Positions 25,466 through 34,357 of a DNA stretch of 64,000 nt are shown here, piece by piece. Where the stretch lies: positions 1 through 64,000 of the forward strand of contig JALSRG010000106.1 in assembly GCA_026984915.1 (NCBI GenBank). Direction: 5' to 3'. The stretch's first letter is position 1. Each line of letters starts with the position of its first letter. Source of the DNA: Marinosulfonomonas sp. (GTDB taxonomy: Bacteria > Pseudomonadota > Alphaproteobacteria > Rhodobacterales > Rhodobacteraceae). A program made the translations under genes and the position numbers. Under the pieces are notes generated by a model. The model ran no database searches. It saw only the letters and a program-made list of their open reading frames with translations, and was not told the origin of the DNA.

Positions 25466-27502
25466 ATGTCCAATGACCCCCTATTGCAGCCTTACCAGCT
25501 AAAGAATCTGACTTTGCGCAACCGGATCATGACCACCAGCCATGAACCCGCCTACCCCGAGGACGGCATGCCCAAGGATCGCTACCGCGCCTATCACGAG
25601 GAACGCGCCAAGGCGGGTATTGCCCTCGCGATGACAGCCGGTTCCGCGTCAGTGGCCAGGGACAGCCCGCCGTCTTTCAACAATGTGCTGGCCTATAAAG
25701 ACGAGGTTGTGCCATGGATCCAGCGCCTGACCGATGCCTGCCATGAACATGGCGCAGCGGTGATGATCCAGCTTACACATCTGGGGCGGCGCACCCGCTG
25801 GGACAAAGGTGACTGGCTACCGGTGGTCACGCCTTCGCACAGGCGCGAACCGGCACACCGGGCTTTTCCCAAAAAGCTTGAGGACTGGGACATCGCCCGC
25901 ATCATCACCGATTACGCCGATGCCGCCGAACGGATGCAGGCCGGTGGCATGGACGGGATTGAACTCGAAGTATTCGGCCATCTGATGGACCAGTTTATAT
26001 CGCCGCTGACCAACACGCTTGACGCGCCCTATGGCGGCACGCTGGAAAACCGGATGCGGTTCTCCATGGATGTTCTGCGTGCTATCCGCAAACGGGTGGG
26101 GGACGATTTCATCGTCGGCATGCGCTTTACCGTGGACGAGGCGCAACAGGGCGGCATCACATTCGAGGACGGGATCGAAGTGTGCAACACATGGCGCGAC
26201 AGCGGCATGGTCGATTTCCTCAATGTCATTCGTGGCCGCATCCATACTGATCCGGCAATGACCGATGTGATCCCGGTTCAGGGCATGAAAAACGCCCCGC
26301 ATCTGGATTTCGCCGGATCGGTGCGCAAGGCCACCGGCCTGCCCACCTTCCACGCCGCCAAAATCCCCGATGTCGCCACCGCCCGCCACGCTGTTTCCGC
26401 CGGTTTGCTGGATATGGTCGGCATGACCCGCGCCCATCTGGCTGACCCGCATATCGTGCGCAAAATCACTGAGGGGCGCGAGGATGATATCCGCCCTTGC
26501 GTCGGTGCCACCTATTGTCTGGACCGGATTTATCAGGGCGGAGAGGCCCTGTGCATGCACAATGCCGCCACCGGGCGCGAACTGACCATGCCGCATGACA
26601 TCCCGCCCGCAAAGACCCGCAAGAAAGTGGTGATCGTCGGCGCAGGCCCCGCCGGGCTGGAAGCCGCCCGCGTGGCCGCCGAACGGGGCCACAGCGTGAC
26701 AGTGCTGGAAGCCGCTGCCGACCCCGGCGGGCAGGTCCGCCTGACCGCGCAAAGCCCGCGCCGGCGAGAAATGATCAGCATCATTGATTGGCGCATGTCC
26801 CAATGCGCCGCCCGTAATGTGGATTTCCGTTTCAACACCTGGGCCGAGGCCGAAGATATCACCGCCTTCGCCCCCGATGTGGTGATCATCGCCACCGGCG
26901 GCCTGCCCGATACCGAAGTGCTGGAAACCGGCAATGATCTGGTTGTGTCCAGTTGGGATATCATCGCCGGTGACGTGAAACCAGGTGAAAACGTGCTGAT
27001 CTACGATGACGCGGGCGACCACCCGGCCCTGCAGGCCGCCGAAGTAATCGCCAACAGTCGCGCGCATGTCGAGATCATGACCCCTGATCGCACATTTGCC
27101 CCAGAAATCATGGGAATGAACCTCGTGCCCTACATGCGCAGCCTTCAGGACAAGGATGTCAGTTTTACCGTCACCCGCCGCCTGTTGGGGGTAGAGCGTG
27201 ACGGCAATCTCTTGCGCGCCACCATCGGCACTGATTACAGCGATTTTCGCAGTACAGCGACTTATGACCAAATCGTTGTAAACCATGGAACACTTCCGCT
27301 TGACAGTCTCTATTTCACCCTGAAATCGTATTCCATCAACTTTGGTGAAGTGGATTATGACGCCCTGATCGCGGGTCGGCCGCAAACCATTACCAGCAAC
27401 CCCGACGGGGTGTTTCAGCTGTTCCGCATTGGCGATGCGGTTGCGGCCCGCAATACGCATGCCGCAATCTACGACGCGCTGAGACTGGTAAAAGACCTAT
27501 GA
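25466..27502 (+). CDS. Old-yellow-enzyme / trimethylamine dehydrogenase-like demethylase
   Basis: A 678-residue flavoprotein with the layout of trimethylamine dehydrogenase, 2,4-dienoyl-CoA reductase and N-methylproline or dimethylglycine demethylases: an FMN TIM-barrel (residues 1-~340, PYQLKNLTLRNRIMTTSHEP), a Cys-rich iron-sulfur segment, and a C-terminal dinucleotide-binding region (KKVVIVGAGPAGLEAARVAAERGHSVTVLE). The iron-sulfur motif reads C345, A348, C351, C363: the second of the four usual cysteines is Ala. The 4Fe-4S cluster may thus use another ligand or be missing. It probably oxidatively demethylates a tertiary or quaternary amine and passes electrons on. It follows copy 1 of mttB by 12 bases. 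Confidence 0.87.
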   Translation: MSNDPLLQPYQLKNLTLRNRIMTTSHEPAYPEDGMPKDRYRAYHEERAKAGIALAMTAGSASVARDSPPSFNNVLAYKDEVVPWIQRLTDACHEHGAAVMIQLTHLGRRTRWDKGDWLPVVTPSHRREPAHRAFPKKLEDWDIARIITDYADAAERMQAGGMDGIELEVFGHLMDQFISPLTNTLDAPYGGTLENRMRFSMDVLRAIRKRVGDDFIVGMRFTVDEAQQGGITFEDGIEVCNTWRDSGMVDFLNVIRGRIHTDPAMTDVIPVQGMKNAPHLDFAGSVRKATGLPTFHAAKIPDVATARHAVSAGLLDMVGMTRAHLADPHIVRKITEGREDDIRPCVGATYCLDRIYQGGEALCMHNAATGRELTMPHDIPPAKTRKKVVIVGAGPAGLEAARVAAERGHSVTVLEAAADPGGQVRLTAQSPRRREMISIIDWRMSQCAARNVDFRFNTWAEAEDITAFAPDVVIIATGGLPDTEVLETGNDLVVSSWDIIAGDVKPGENVLIYDDAGDHPALQAAEVIANSRAHVEIMTPDRTFAPEIMGMNLVPYMRSLQDKDVSFTVTRRLLGVERDGNLLRATIGTDYSDFRSTATYDQIVVNHGTLPLDSLYFTLKSYSINFGEVDYDALIAGRPQTITSNPDGVFQLFRIGDAVAARNTHAAIYDALRLVKDL

Positions 27503-27560
27503 GACCCCGATACGCGACAGGTCGAGGCACTGCATCACATCGAATTTCCAGAGGACCGGC

Positions 27561-29963
27561 ATGAAATCATCCTACAAGGCAGTTGTGATAGGCGGAGGCG
27601 TCGTTGGCGCCTCGGTCATGTATCACCTGACAAGGCTTGGCTGGTCTGATGTCGCACTGATCGAGCGCGCCGAGCTGACAGCGGGGTCAACCTGGCACGC
27701 GGCGGCGGGGTTTCACCCGCTGAATGCCGACCCGAATATTGCGGCTTTGCAGGATTACACGATCAACCTCTATAAACAGATCGAGAAGGAAAGCGGCGTT
27801 GATTGCGGCCTGCACATGACCGGCGGTGTCAATATTGCCTCTGATCCGGCCCGGTGGGAACAGTTAAAGGCGGGGTGGGCCACCTTTCAGGCCATTGGCG
27901 TCAATACGGCCCGGCTGGTGACGCCAGACGAAATTGATGCGTTGACAGGCGGCATGATCAGAACCGACGACCTGTTGGGCGGGTTATATGATTCAAACGA
28001 GGGTTATCTGGATCCGAATGGGACCACTTACGCCTATGTTGGTGCTGCCAGAAAACGCGGCGCCGACCTGATCCTGCGCAATCGAGTACTTGAGTTGGAT
28101 CAACGCGGCGATGCTACATGGAACATTGTCACTGAAAAAGGCACTATTCAGGCCGAACACGTGGTCAATGCGGCCGGGTTGTGGGCCAAGCAGGTTGGCC
28201 GGATGGTGGGTGTCGACCTTCCTGTTACACCGATGGAGCACCACTATCTGGTTACCGATTCAATCGAAGAGCTGGGCCATCTGCCCGGTGAACTGCCGAA
28301 TGTCATTGATCTGGATGGCTTCACCTATGCCCGCCAGGAACGCGATGGCCTTTTGCTCGGGGTTTACGAACTGAACCCGAAACACTGGCATATGGACGGG
28401 GCCCCGTGGGATTATGGCATGGAACTGATCCCCGAGGATATAGACCGGATCAGCCCGCAGCTCTCCAAGGGGTTTGAGCGGTTTCCGGTTCTGGCCCGCA
28501 CCGGCATCAAGCGCTGGGTGAACGGGGCCTTCACCTTTGCCCCTGACGGCAACCCGTTGGTTGGCCCTGTCGGGCCACGCGGATACTGGGTGGCCTGCGG
28601 GGTTATGGCCGGTTTCTGTCAGGGCGGCGGGGTTGGTAAATCCTTGGCAGAATGGATGATTCGGGGTGAAACAGAGACTGATATATTTGGAATGGACGTG
28701 GCGCGCTTTGGCCTGCATCAGTCAAACAAGGAATACATCCGCCAGACCACCGGTCAGTTCTATTCGCGCCGGTTCGTGCTGACATTTCCCAACGAACAAC
28801 TGCCGGCAGGCCGCCCCCTGCGCGTTGCCGGCGCCTATCGCGACATGACAGAGGCCGGGGCGCGGTGGGGTACAAGCTGGGGGCTGGAAGTGCCGCTCTA
28901 CTTTGCACCAACGCCCGATTTTGAGGAACCCGGAACCGCCAGACGATCCGCCGCCTTCCCCATCATTGCCGACGAATGCCGGGCCGTGCAAAACGCCGCG
29001 GGCCTGCTCGATATCACCGGATTTTCGAGGTTTGAGGTCAAGGGCCCGCATGCCAGGGCCTGGCTCGACAGGATTTTGGCCTGCCGCCTGCCGGACAGAG
29101 GCAAGATTGCGCTTGCCCCCATGCTCGCCCCGGATGGCCGCCTGAAGGGCGATCTTACATGTCTCAACTGGGGGAATGGCACCTATTGGCTTATGGGATC
29201 CTACTATCTGCGCCGGTTTCATATGCGCTGGTTTGACGCTCATAGACAGTCCGGCGTCATGGTGCAGGATATATCCGATCATGCCGCCGGGTTTTCCGTC
29301 AGCGGGCCAAATGCCCGCAAGGTTCTGCAAAAGCTGACAGATACAGATCTTTCCGGCCTGTCGATGATGTCCTGCAAGACTGTCGATCTGGGGCTTTTCC
29401 GGGTAAATCTGGCGCGGCTCTCGCTGTCGGGTGAGTTGGCATATGAGATCAACTGCCTCTCGTGCGAACATGCACCATTGCGCCAGGCTCTCCTCTGGGC
29501 GGGGGCCGGTCTGGGATTGCGCGAAATCGGCTTTAACGCCATGCTTTCCCTGCGTCTCGAAAAGAGTATCGGCATCTGGAACGCCGAATATACCCAGGGC
29601 TACACCCCCGCCATGACGCAGCTTGACCGGTGGATCGACTGGCAGAAAGATGACTTCATCGGCAAAGGTGCTGCTGCCGCCTCCCGGCCCCCGGACCGGA
29701 TTCTGACCATGCTGGACGTCGCGGCAGATAATGCGGATTGCGCAGGGTTTGAGCCGGTTTGGAAGGATGGCTCCCTGGTTGGCATCACCACATCGGGTGG
29801 TTATGGGCACCGTTTGACGCGCAGTTTTGCGCTAGCGCTTGTTGACAGGGGCCATGCCCGCCCCGGAACAGAGCTGATTGTTCATGTGATGGGCGAGGAA
29901 CGCCCGGCCCGCGTCATTGAAATGTCACCTTACGACCCGTCAGGTACCAGGATGAGGGCATAG
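27561..29963 (+). CDS. Dimethylglycine/sarcosine dehydrogenase-like flavoprotein
   Basis: An 800-residue protein of the mitochondrial DMGDH/SARDH type. The FAD-binding N-terminal half starts AVVIGGGVVGASVMYHL and has GSTWHAAAG, where H46 corresponds to the histidine that carries covalent FAD in the family. The C-terminal half (from about 430) is a GcvT-like aminomethyltransferase fold, with GFSRFEVKGPHARAWLDRIL and LRLEKSIGIWNAEYTQGYTPAMTQLDRWIDW, which in relatives binds tetrahydrofolate and traps the released formaldehyde as methylene-THF. It would demethylate dimethylglycine, sarcosine or a similar N-methyl compound made by the other island enzymes. It is 58 bases after the flavoprotein gene and 5 bases before the second mttB. 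Confidence 0.88.
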   Translation: MKSSYKAVVIGGGVVGASVMYHLTRLGWSDVALIERAELTAGSTWHAAAGFHPLNADPNIAALQDYTINLYKQIEKESGVDCGLHMTGGVNIASDPARWEQLKAGWATFQAIGVNTARLVTPDEIDALTGGMIRTDDLLGGLYDSNEGYLDPNGTTYAYVGAARKRGADLILRNRVLELDQRGDATWNIVTEKGTIQAEHVVNAAGLWAKQVGRMVGVDLPVTPMEHHYLVTDSIEELGHLPGELPNVIDLDGFTYARQERDGLLLGVYELNPKHWHMDGAPWDYGMELIPEDIDRISPQLSKGFERFPVLARTGIKRWVNGAFTFAPDGNPLVGPVGPRGYWVACGVMAGFCQGGGVGKSLAEWMIRGETETDIFGMDVARFGLHQSNKEYIRQTTGQFYSRRFVLTFPNEQLPAGRPLRVAGAYRDMTEAGARWGTSWGLEVPLYFAPTPDFEEPGTARRSAAFPIIADECRAVQNAAGLLDITGFSRFEVKGPHARAWLDRILACRLPDRGKIALAPMLAPDGRLKGDLTCLNWGNGTYWLMGSYYLRRFHMRWFDAHRQSGVMVQDISDHAAGFSVSGPNARKVLQKLTDTDLSGLSMMSCKTVDLGLFRVNLARLSLSGELAYEINCLSCEHAPLRQALLWAGAGLGLREIGFNAMLSLRLEKSIGIWNAEYTQGYTPAMTQLDRWIDWQKDDFIGKGAAAASRPPDRILTMLDVAADNADCAGFEPVWKDGSLVGITTSGGYGHRLTRSFALALVDRGHARPGTELIVHVMGEERPARVIEMSPYDPSGTRMRA

Positions 29964-29968
29964 ATACC

Positions 29969-31516
29969 ATGCAACCCCCGACATCACACGGCCGGCCTGA
30001 AAGGCGTCGCAACCGGCGGGGCGCAAAGCCATCGTCCGGCTCCCGAAAGCCCGACTATATACATCTGAAACACCCGTTTCAGCCTCAGTCGATTTTTTCC
30101 GCGGACGAGGTCAATGCCATTCACAACACCGCCCTGCGGGTTTTGCAGGACCTGGGCATAAAGATCCTGTTGCCCGAAGCGCAGAAAATCTTTGCGGATG
30201 CGGGTGCGGTTCTCAACGATGACAATATGGTTTTCATCGGTCGTGACATCGTTGAAGCCGCTTTGCAAACCGCCCCGTCCTCATTCCGTCTGCGCGCCAT
30301 TAATCCGGCACATGAACATGATTATGCCGACGGAACCCTGTTGTTCATGGCTGGCTCGGGGTGCCCCAACAACACCGATTTTGAGCGTGGCCGCCGCCCC
30401 GGCTGCCTGCGCGACTTTGAGGAAACCATCAAACTCGCCCAGAGTTTTGATGTCATCCACCTGTTTGGCGCATCGGCCGAACCGCAGGATATTCCCATTC
30501 AGTTTCGTCATTACGAAACAATGCGCACACAACTGGAATTTGGCGACAAGCCCCTGCATATCTACGCGCGTGGGCGTGGTCAGGTCTTTGATGCCTTTGA
30601 GATGATCCGGCTGGGTCTGAACCTTTCCGATGACGAATTCACCGGCAATGTCTGGCTGAACACGGTGATCAATTCGAATTCTCCGCGAATGCTCGACAAA
30701 CCCATGGCGCAGGGGATCATGGATTTTGCCCGCGCGGGGCAGATGACCATCATAACGCCTTTCTGTCTGGCTGGCGCCATGGCGCCGATCACAATCGCCG
30801 GCGCCCTCACCCTGCAACATGCCGAGGCCCTGGCCTGCATCACCCTTGCGCAACTCTCCCGGGCCGGCGCGCCCGTCAGCTATGGCGGTTTCAGTTCAAA
30901 TGTTGACATGAAATCCGGCTCACCTGCCTTTGGCACCCCCGAACATGTCAAAATGCAGATCGGAACCGGGCAATTGGCCCGACACATCGGGCTGCCCTGG
31001 CGCTCGGCCACGGGAACGGCCGCAAACACGCCTGATATGCAGGCGGCAACAGAAACCGACATGGCGCTTTGGGGAACGATGATGGCAAATGCGACACTGA
31101 CACTGCACGCGGCCGGTTGGCTGGAGGGTGGGCTGAGCTTTGGCTATGAAAAGTTCATCAACGATATAGAGGCCCTGCAAACACTGGCCGAGCTATGTTT
31201 GGTCACCAGAGCGAATGCTGACGAAATCGGGTTTGACGCCCTTGCCGACGTTCAGCCCGGCGGGCATTTCTTTGCCACCCGACATACGATGGACCGCTAT
31301 CAGACTGCCTTTTACGAACCGGTCGTTGCCGACCTGAACAATATCGGGACATGGGAGGAAGCCGGCTCCAAAACTTCGGCGGAAAGGGCAACAGAAATCT
31401 GGAAACGTATTTTGGCCGAGTTTGTTTCACCGCCAACAGGAGAAGAAGCCGCCGACCGTGTGCAGCCCTTCATCCGCAAGAGAAAATCCGAAGGCGGCGC
31501 ACACCCTTTGGAATAG
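29969..31516 (+). CDS. MttB-family methyltransferase, non-pyrrolysine, copy 2
   Basis: A 515-residue second member of the MttB superfamily, distant from copy 1. It again has a basic, low-complexity N-terminus (RRRNRRGAKPSSGSRK), followed by FSADEVNAIHNTALRVLQDLGIKIL, FCLAGAMAPITIAGALTLQHAEAL, and GYEKFINDIEALQTLAELC. The frame is open without TAG. A second paralogue in the same operon suggests two methyl-transfer steps or two substrates. It starts five bases after the dehydrogenase gene and is the last gene of the operon, ending 27 bases from the convergent PstS/OmpA gene. Confidence 0.87.
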   Translation: MQPPTSHGRPERRRNRRGAKPSSGSRKPDYIHLKHPFQPQSIFSADEVNAIHNTALRVLQDLGIKILLPEAQKIFADAGAVLNDDNMVFIGRDIVEAALQTAPSSFRLRAINPAHEHDYADGTLLFMAGSGCPNNTDFERGRRPGCLRDFEETIKLAQSFDVIHLFGASAEPQDIPIQFRHYETMRTQLEFGDKPLHIYARGRGQVFDAFEMIRLGLNLSDDEFTGNVWLNTVINSNSPRMLDKPMAQGIMDFARAGQMTIITPFCLAGAMAPITIAGALTLQHAEALACITLAQLSRAGAPVSYGGFSSNVDMKSGSPAFGTPEHVKMQIGTGQLARHIGLPWRSATGTAANTPDMQAATETDMALWGTMMANATLTLHAAGWLEGGLSFGYEKFINDIEALQTLAELCLVTRANADEIGFDALADVQPGGHFFATRHTMDRYQTAFYEPVVADLNNIGTWEEAGSKTSAERATEIWKRILAEFVSPPTGEEAADRVQPFIRKRKSEGGAHPLE

Positions 31517-31543
31517 AACAGGCTCTGTTCCTGCGGAAAATGC

Positions 31544-33103
31544 CTATTTCAGCCAGACTTCGACCCGTCGGTTCACGCGACGCCCCCAGTCTTCGTCATC
31601 ACAGGCCATCGGCATCGCTTCGCCAAAGGCCTCAACCTGTATGGTCAGGCGTGACGCATCCAATGCAGGCGCCGCCTTCAGAACCGCATCCCTGACCGCA
31701 TTTGCCCGTTTTCTTGCAATACGCATATTCGCATCCGCCCCGCCATCACCATCCGTAAACCCGGCAAAGATCAGCGTCCTGTCCTGATAGGCTCCGGCTT
31801 CGAGCAGTTGCGCAAGCTGCTCGATATTGGTTCGCGATTGCACATCGAGTTTTGTCGATCCTGTCTGGAAGCGAAATGTAATCGAAAGCCGCCTTGCCGA
31901 TTGCAGAACCGCAACCATCCGTTTCAAATCTTCCAATGTGATTTCGTCTCCCGCCGCCGCAATGGCGTTTGCCAACCGCGCGCCCTGGGCTTTCAGCGAA
32001 ATTTCGACCGGGCGCTGATCAACAAACCCGGCGCGGCGAACCACTTGCTGCGCGGAAGGTGAACGAAGGTAGCGGATGAAATCCCGCGCGGTTTTCGGCA
32101 GACGGCGGGCTGGTGTGTACAACAGTAACGGCGCCGTCAGGGGATAGTCCTCGGTTTTCAGGTTGAGCACGGTCGGGCGAATCGAAAACCCACAAGCCCC
32201 CGTCAGCGACAACACCTTGGTGTTGCCAACCTCGGAATAGCTGGAAATCCCGATGGCAAAGGGATCTTTGGCAACGGCATCGACCAGCTCTGCATTGCTG
32301 TTGTGCAGTATGACGTTCTTTGCAAAACCAAGCCCGAAAATGCGCATTGCCTTATCCTCAAAGCTCTGCGCCATCCCCGCGTTCATGGTGCGAAGGTGCA
32401 GCGCAATGGGCGCATCCGGCCCGCCCAGATCCGCCCAGTTTTTCACCTCGCCAGCAAAGACAAGCGCCAGCGCCTTCAGCGAAATGCCGGAAAGCGTGTT
32501 TCCGGGCGCCACCACCGGCACCAGACCATCCAGCCCGATAATCCGGCTCCGGTTGGCGGCGGACAAATCCCCCAGCCCGACCTCTCGTGCGCGCCTGATT
32601 TCATCTGGCCGCAACTCGCGCAGGGCCATCATCATATCGGATTCATCAGCCAGCAGATCGGCGAAGCCTTCATCCGTGTTGGTGTTGTGAAAGGAAATTC
32701 GCGCAACCGTACGCCCTGTTTCGGGTTGGCTCAGGATATAGGAAAACTTTCGGTCGGACTGGACCGTTCTTCGCAATTTCATTCCATTATGTCGGGCGAA
32801 TGATTCGACCAGCGCCGGCATCAGAATATCGCCCATGGTGCGCGCACCTGAAATGCGTATTTCAGCGACATATCCCTTCAGGTCGGGACATCCCGGTCCG
32901 GCACAGGTTACGCCCGACCCATCCAGTGTCAGTTCACCGAACACCGTATCGACCCGGTAGAATTCGCCGTCATACCCAAGCAGAGTGCCGGCAACCTCGA
33001 CCGTTCCGTCGCGGGATGTCAATGTCACATCCTGAGCCGCCAAAGGGCCGCCGGTCGTTAAAATGAAAAGTGCGGCGAGTACCGCCGCACGAAACTTGTT
33101 CAT
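31544..33103 (-). CDS. PstS-like substrate-binding protein fused to an OmpA domain
   Basis: The 519 residues comprise a signal peptide (AALFILTTGGPLAAQ), a periplasmic-binding module like phosphate-binding PstS (residues ~80-370, RISGARTMGDILMPALVESFARHNG, KALALVFAGEVKNWADLGG, KDPFAIGISSYSEVG), and a C-terminal OmpA/MotB peptidoglycan-binding domain (SITFRFQTGSTKLDVQSRTNIEQLA through RVEVWLK). It should sit in the periplasm, tethered to the cell wall, holding a small ligand. No ABC transporter genes are adjacent. It follows the unknown anchored protein by 24 bases on the same strand and may be cotranscribed with it. Confidence 0.88.
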   Translation of the reverse strand: MNKFRAAVLAALFILTTGGPLAAQDVTLTSRDGTVEVAGTLLGYDGEFYRVDTVFGELTLDGSGVTCAGPGCPDLKGYVAEIRISGARTMGDILMPALVESFARHNGMKLRRTVQSDRKFSYILSQPETGRTVARISFHNTNTDEGFADLLADESDMMMALRELRPDEIRRAREVGLGDLSAANRSRIIGLDGLVPVVAPGNTLSGISLKALALVFAGEVKNWADLGGPDAPIALHLRTMNAGMAQSFEDKAMRIFGLGFAKNVILHNSNAELVDAVAKDPFAIGISSYSEVGNTKVLSLTGACGFSIRPTVLNLKTEDYPLTAPLLLYTPARRLPKTARDFIRYLRSPSAQQVVRRAGFVDQRPVEISLKAQGARLANAIAAAGDEITLEDLKRMVAVLQSARRLSITFRFQTGSTKLDVQSRTNIEQLAQLLEAGAYQDRTLIFAGFTDGDGGADANMRIARKRANAVRDAVLKAAPALDASRLTIQVEAFGEAMPMACDDEDWGRRVNRRVEVWLK

Positions 33104-33127
33104 CTGGTCAGGTCCAAGATTTTCGCG

Positions 33128-34159
33128 TCAGTTCTGCGCGATCTTCAGGTCTTGGAGAACATTTTTCAACACCATATGATCGCCAATTGCCCCACAATCC
33201 GGCATTATCAGGGTCAAATCCACCGTTTTTATGGTGCCTGTTGCATCTTTTTGCAAAACCTGCGCGTCAACGTCGTGACCACAGCTGTAGGCGCTGACCT
33301 CGGCTTCCACGCTCAGCCGGACGGTCCCGGCCCGGTTGATGCTTCCGGTTGGAAAACTGTAAACCTCGGCCTGTTTGGCATCCGGCAGGTTCGCATTTCC
33401 CAGATCGACAATAAATCCGCCGCGCGCCTGCACCCCATAAGATATGGTTCGCGGTGCTTTCGCCCAGACATGGCCCGCATCCGCATAGCGGGCGCCAAAC
33501 TCCAGCGCATGAATTTTCAGGTTGCTTTTTCCCTGCCATTGCACGGCCACACGATCATAGATTGTGAACTCCGGCACGGATGTTGCTGCCCACAATGTTT
33601 CACCGTTGTTGAAGCGCACTTCAAATTCGGCATCCTTCGCCATCGCCGGCACTGTTACGCTGGCGGCGCCAAATGTTGTCGTTCTGACGGTAAAAGCCAG
33701 CCCGTTATGGGAAATTTCAACGGCTTCTCTGCCGTGACAGGGGGCGTTCAGTGTCACATTGACCATCGCGGCCGGGGCGGGTTTGACCGTAAACGTAGCA
33801 CTGCATGCCAACCCGAACGGGCTGAACTGTTGAAATCCGACAGCCGGCGTTTTGCGAATGGCAGACCTGCGAACGCGTTCCCTGATAGCGGCCTTGTCTA
33901 TCTGCCCTGAAACAGGGTGCAACGCAGCCCGGGGCGGGCGCGGCATTGTGAACTGGTGGGCTGAGGTGGTGTCGTTTTTTGTAGTCAGGTCGGCCGATGC
34001 AAGCTCAACAGCATGCACCGGTGAAACCTGCGTCACACCCAGTTGTTCCGCGATAAGGTCGCTGTTCTGCATGGCAAAGCCGGTTGCCCATGCCACAAAG
34101 AATGTTGCCGATACTGTGAAAATCTTGCGCTTGTCGAGCGTCTTGAACTTGTTGAGCAA
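33128..34159 (-). CDS. Uncharacterised anchored periplasmic protein
   Basis: Not a family I can name. The TTG start used here is preceded by GGAGG with six bases of spacing, better than the GTG nine codons upstream; it gives 343 residues. A short basic cytoplasmic start (LLNKFKTLDKRKIF) leads into one membrane helix (TVSATFFVAWATGFA), then a long soluble, presumably periplasmic, part with three or four cysteines (GLACSATFTV, NAPCHGREAV, AYSCGHDVDA, MPDCGAIGDH) that could form two disulfides. The NAPCHGREAVEISHNGLAFTVR stretch is beta-rich. It lies downstream of secA and immediately upstream of the PstS/OmpA fusion. Confidence 0.75.
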   Translation of the reverse strand: MLNKFKTLDKRKIFTVSATFFVAWATGFAMQNSDLIAEQLGVTQVSPVHAVELASADLTTKNDTTSAHQFTMPRPPRAALHPVSGQIDKAAIRERVRRSAIRKTPAVGFQQFSPFGLACSATFTVKPAPAAMVNVTLNAPCHGREAVEISHNGLAFTVRTTTFGAASVTVPAMAKDAEFEVRFNNGETLWAATSVPEFTIYDRVAVQWQGKSNLKIHALEFGARYADAGHVWAKAPRTISYGVQARGGFIVDLGNANLPDAKQAEVYSFPTGSINRAGTVRLSVEAEVSAYSCGHDVDAQVLQKDATGTIKTVDLTLIMPDCGAIGDHMVLKNVLQDLKIAQN

Positions 34160-34311
34160 GGCATGCCTCCGTCGCCTGGCTCCCACCCAGAATCAGAACC
34201 TACTCCGATTCGGGGCGCAATGTATCTAAATTTTTGAATTAATTTTTGCTATGGCCTGCCCGCCACAGTTTCCACGGCAGGAACAGCGCACCCCGTCCAG
34301 CAATGACCAAA

Positions 34312-34334
34312 GGCCACCCATTCGCCGGGCGGCC
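34312..34334 (-). terminator. Probable secA terminator hairpin
   Basis: On the minus strand GGCCGCCC and GGGTGGCC pair (one G-T) around a seven-base loop and are followed by TTT. It lies 24 bases past the secA stop codon. Confidence 0.5.
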
Positions 34335-34357
34335 TGTCCATCAAGAGATGCCTGCGC

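Noticed and set aside
25817-27460. A 547-codon open frame antisense to the OYE-like flavoprotein gene
   Set aside because: It is rich in His, Gly and Ala from reading the complement of GC-biased codons, has no motif, and lies wholly opposite a clearly conserved gene.
28722-29810. A 362-codon open frame antisense to the DMGDH-like gene
   Set aside because: Same reasoning: no family motif or ribosome-binding site, fully opposite a real gene.
23858-31516. Pyrrolysine-type MttB with in-frame amber codon
   Set aside because: Both MttB-like frames are open from start to stop without a TAG, so they are the non-pyrrolysine type.
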